A DNA stretch of 15,795 nucleotides, taken from an uncultured Varibaculum sp. (GTDB taxonomy: Bacteria; Actinomycetota; Actinomycetes; Actinomycetales; Actinomycetaceae). The notes under the pieces are model-generated. The model did no database searches. It had not been told where the DNA came from and saw only the letters and a program-made list of their open reading frames with translations. The translations under genes were made by a program, and so were the position numbers. Below, piece by piece: positions 13,336-15,795 of this stretch; the first letter of the stretch is position 1; each line of letters opens with the position of its first letter. The stretch lies in NCBI GenBank assembly GCA_947253735.1, contig CAMYAU010000025.1, positions 1 through 15,795 on the forward strand, given 5' to 3'.

Positions 13336-15300
13336 CTACTCCACCGTCACCGATTTGGCAAGGTTACGCGGCTGATCCACGTCATATCCCTTACTCTTGG
13401 CAACTTCACAGGCAAACACCTGCAGTGGAATCACCGTCAGCAAAGGCATATAGAGGGTGGGGGTGCTGGGAACCCGGAAAATATGATCGGCATATTTATC
13501 GACTTTATCGTCGCCCTCTTCCGCTACTACCAGGGTGATCGCGCCACGAGCACGCACTTCCTGGAGGTTAGAAATCACTTTTTGATGCAGCTCCGGGCGG
13601 CGCGGAGTAGGCACTACGATAAACACGAACTGTCCTGGCTCGATTAAGGCAATCGGGCCGTGTTTGAGCTCCCCGGCGGCGAAACCTTCCGCGTGTACAT
13701 AGGCGATTTCTTTAAGTTTGAGCGCCCCTTCCATGGCCACGGGGTACCCCACGTGTCGCCCTAAGAAAATCGTGGATTTCAGGTCTTTCCCGTAGCGTTT
13801 AGCAACCTCCACTACCGGCTGCATTTCATTAAGCAGAGTTTGCATCTTGTGGGGAACTGCCGCCAGTTTCTCAAGGTAATCAGCAATTTCATCAATGAAC
13901 TTATTCCCGCGCACCTGCGCTAAGTACAGCCCCAACAGGTAGCAGGCAGTGATTTGAGCAGTAAATGCCTTGGTAGAGGCCACGGCGATTTCGGGGCCGG
14001 CATGGGTAAGCAACACCGCATCGGATTCACGAGGAATAGTGGAACCAGGGGTATTCACAATCGCGAGTACTTTCGCGCCTTGTTCGCGCGCATGCCGCAC
14101 CGCCATAATAGTGTCCATGGTTTCCCCGGACTGGCTGATTGCCACCACCAAGGTGCGTTGATCAACTACCGGGTCACGGTAACGGAACTCGCTGGCCAAC
14201 TCCACTTCTACCGGGATCCGGCACCAATGCTCAATCGCGTAGCGCGCAATCTGCCCGGCATAAGCGGAAGTACCACAAGCGATAATCACCATTTTGTTGA
14301 CTTGTCGCAGCACATCTTGACTGATGCGCAGCTCATCTAGAGTGAGATAGCCCTGCGAATCATTACGATCCTGCAAGGTGGCAGTCACTGCGGAAGGTTG
14401 TTCATGGATTTCTTTTTCCATGAAAGTCCCCCACCCGCCCTTAGAGGTGCGGTCCACCGAAAAATCAATAGTGAATTCTTTAGGAGTGACCGCTTGACCT
14501 TCGCTGTCGGCTACCTGCACCTGTTTGGCAGTGACCATAACCAGTTCATCTTGCCCGATTTCTAGGCATTCCTTAGTGTGATCGGCAAAAGCTAAAACAT
14601 CTGAACCGAGGTAGTTACAATCTTTACCCACCCCAATAACCAACGGGGAGGAGCGGCGCGCAGCTACTACGATTCCCGGGGCGTCCCGATGGATCGCCAA
14701 GATCGTGAAAGTCCCTTTCAACTGCGCCATAGTCTTTAGCAGCGCCCGGGCAAGCCGCGCCGCCGCCTGGTGGGCTCCCTTGGCGACCTCGGCAGGCACC
14801 TGTGCGTCATCTAGGACAGGGGCAGGAACCTCAGCTGCGCTCTCCCCGAGGAAAGCATCTGTGCCCTCGTCAGCTAAATAGGACGCTGCCAGCAGATTTG
14901 CGATTACTTCCGTGTCAGTTTCGGAAACAAAGGTAAAGCCCTGTTTTTCCAGGAGTCGGCGCAGGTTATCGGCGTTTTCGATAATCCCGTTATGGACTAC
15001 CGCAAGTTGCCCATCGGAAGAAGCATGGGGGTGTGCATTGATGTCGGTCGGCCCCCCATGAGTGGCCCAGCGAGTGTGCCCAATCCCTGCGATTGCCTCC
15101 GGTAGGGGATTCTCCTGCAAATCTGCCCGCAAATTGGCGAGTTTTCCACTTTTCTTGCGGATTTCAATCCCGCTCGGGGTGGATAGTCCAATCCCCGCGG
15201 AGTCATAGCCGCGATACTCAAGGCGGGCCAGACCCCCCATAATCACTTCTTCTGCATCTTTAGTAGGCGCCAGTCCTACCATTCCTAAGATTCCACACAT
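13336..15300 (-). CDS. glmS: Glutamine-fructose-6-phosphate aminotransferase (isomerizing)
   Basis: GlmS makes glucosamine-6-phosphate from fructose-6-phosphate and glutamine, the first committed step to UDP-GlcNAc. C2 of M-C-G-I-L-G is the glutaminase nucleophile. Also in the N-terminal domain are G-H-T-R-W-A-T-H-G and H-N-G-I-I-E-N. Two SIS sugar-isomerase domains follow, with A-C-G-T-S-A-Y-A-G near 340, S-Q-S-G-E-T near 388, E-L-K-H-G-P near 542 and the conserved end P-R-N-L-A-K-S-V-T-V-E. At 654 residues it is about 45 longer than E. coli GlmS. The excess is mainly an Ala/Pro/Glu-rich segment at about residues 142-181, within the glutaminase domain. No clear Shine-Dalgarno precedes ATG 15300. 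nnr follows after 24 bases; glmM is divergent. Confidence 0.97.
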   Translation of the reverse strand: MCGILGMVGLAPTKDAEEVIMGGLARLEYRGYDSAGIGLSTPSGIEIRKKSGKLANLRADLQENPLPEAIAGIGHTRWATHGGPTDINAHPHASSDGQLAVVHNGIIENADNLRRLLEKQGFTFVSETDTEVIANLLAASYLADEGTDAFLGESAAEVPAPVLDDAQVPAEVAKGAHQAAARLARALLKTMAQLKGTFTILAIHRDAPGIVVAARRSSPLVIGVGKDCNYLGSDVLAFADHTKECLEIGQDELVMVTAKQVQVADSEGQAVTPKEFTIDFSVDRTSKGGWGTFMEKEIHEQPSAVTATLQDRNDSQGYLTLDELRISQDVLRQVNKMVIIACGTSAYAGQIARYAIEHWCRIPVEVELASEFRYRDPVVDQRTLVVAISQSGETMDTIMAVRHAREQGAKVLAIVNTPGSTIPRESDAVLLTHAGPEIAVASTKAFTAQITACYLLGLYLAQVRGNKFIDEIADYLEKLAAVPHKMQTLLNEMQPVVEVAKRYGKDLKSTIFLGRHVGYPVAMEGALKLKEIAYVHAEGFAAGELKHGPIALIEPGQFVFIVVPTPRRPELHQKVISNLQEVRARGAITLVVAEEGDDKVDKYADHIFRVPSTPTLYMPLLTVIPLQVFACEVAKSKGYDVDQPRNLAKSVTVE

Positions 15301-15458
15301 AAAATAGATTTTTTCACGAGTTCCGCCTCTTTGCTATCCCGCACGCCTAAGCAGCATAAATAAGGAATATTGACGGGAGATGACCACAGGGGAAAACTAA
15401 GACAGCTCGGTGCGGTAGGCTGAGAAAGTCAGATTCTGCTAGTTGAAAGACAGGTAAA
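15301..15458. promoter_or_regulatory. Divergent glmS-glmM intergenic region
   Basis: These 158 bases must drive both genes. For glmM, TTGCTA (15331-15336) and CATAAA (15355-15360) with an 18-base spacer are a weak candidate promoter. A second -35-like TTGACG (15370-15375) lacks a good -10. For glmS the minus strand offers TATGCT without a convincing -35. No glmS ribozyme-like structure was recognised, as expected outside Firmicutes. Confidence 0.35.
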
Positions 15459-15795
15459 ATGGGCAGACTTTTTGGAACCGACGGAGTGCGCGGCCTAGCA
15501 AATAAAGAATTAACCCCAGAATTAGCTTTGGAACTGGGACGAGCTGCCGCTAAACAAGTGCGCAAAGATACGCCAAAAGGCCGCCGCCTGCGGGCAATCG
15601 TCGGCCGTGATACTCGGATGTCCGGAGATTTCCTAGATCACGCGATCTCGGCGGGACTCGCTTCCGAGGGTGTGGACGTAAACCGTATCGGAGTAGTAAC
15701 TACCCCTTGCGTCGCCTACCTCACCGCGAAAGCTGACGTCGACCTGGGGGTAATGATTTCTGCCTCCCACAATCCCATGCCCGATAACGGGATCA
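15459..15795 (+). CDS. glmM: Phosphoglucosamine mutase (partial, 3' end outside window)
   Basis: The first 112 residues are present; the gene continues past the window. GlmM converts glucosamine-6-phosphate to glucosamine-1-phosphate, the step after GlmS. The N-terminus M-G-R-L-F-G-T-D-G-V-R-G is diagnostic. I-S-A-S-H-N-P-M-P-D-N-G contains the phosphorylated catalytic serine S103. V-G-R-D-T-R-M-S-G is also present. ATG 15459 is fixed by the conserved MGRLFGTDGVRG start; only a weak AGG (15452-15454) lies upstream. Its divergent placement beside glmS allows shared control of amino-sugar synthesis. Confidence 0.96.
   Translation, partial: MGRLFGTDGVRGLANKELTPELALELGRAAAKQVRKDTPKGRRLRAIVGRDTRMSGDFLDHAISAGLASEGVDVNRIGVVTTPCVAYLTAKADVDLGVMISASHNPMPDNGI

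Noticed and set aside
15301..15458. glmS ribozyme/riboswitch in the leader
   Set aside because: No conserved ribozyme core was recognised and the class is known mainly from Firmicutes.

Overview
The window reads as the chromosome of an actinobacterium, most likely in or near the Actinomycetaceae. Coding GC is moderate, around the mid-50s by eye. The evidence is the family-level content: a type B succinate dehydrogenase, a fused NAD(P)HX epimerase/dehydratase, a THUMP-like methyltransferase of the actinobacterial type, frequent GTG starts, and a gene order resembling the mycobacterial glmS-nnr-alr-tsaE-tsaB-rimI-tsaD-groES block. The genus is not determinable from this sequence alone. No tRNA, rRNA, CRISPR array, transposase or phage gene was seen.

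Left edge (1-1350). The tail of a membrane acyltransferase with an SGNH domain ends at 216. It is followed by a solitary GntR/HutC-type regulator with a perfect palindrome just downstream of a plausible promoter. Region 1274-1983 holds groES on the minus strand, with a hairpin behind it and a CIRCE operator plus promoter in front. No groEL follows groES.

Middle (1984-8767). A plus-strand THUMP-like methyltransferase converges on tsaD. TsaD makes the final transfer in t6A tRNA modification and here carries a roughly 160-residue C-terminal extension that includes eight tandem 11-residue amphipathic repeats. Next comes the compact sdhCAB operon (cytochrome b, flavoprotein, iron-sulfur protein), which separates tsaD from its usual partners.

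Right (8768-15795). A tight minus-strand run glmS-nnr-alr-tsaE-tsaB-rimI links amino-sugar synthesis, repair of hydrated NAD(P)H, D-alanine supply for peptidoglycan, t6A tRNA modification and S18 acetylation. Gaps are 5-24 bases, so most of these genes are probably co-transcribed and translationally coupled. glmM, which acts immediately after GlmS towards UDP-GlcNAc, starts divergently at 15459 and runs off the window.

The block is housekeeping. The most unusual items are the TsaD-hendecad fusion with a plausible internal translation start, the sdhCAB insertion into the t6A cluster, the groES gene without an adjacent groEL, and a roughly 40-residue insertion in the GlmS glutaminase domain.
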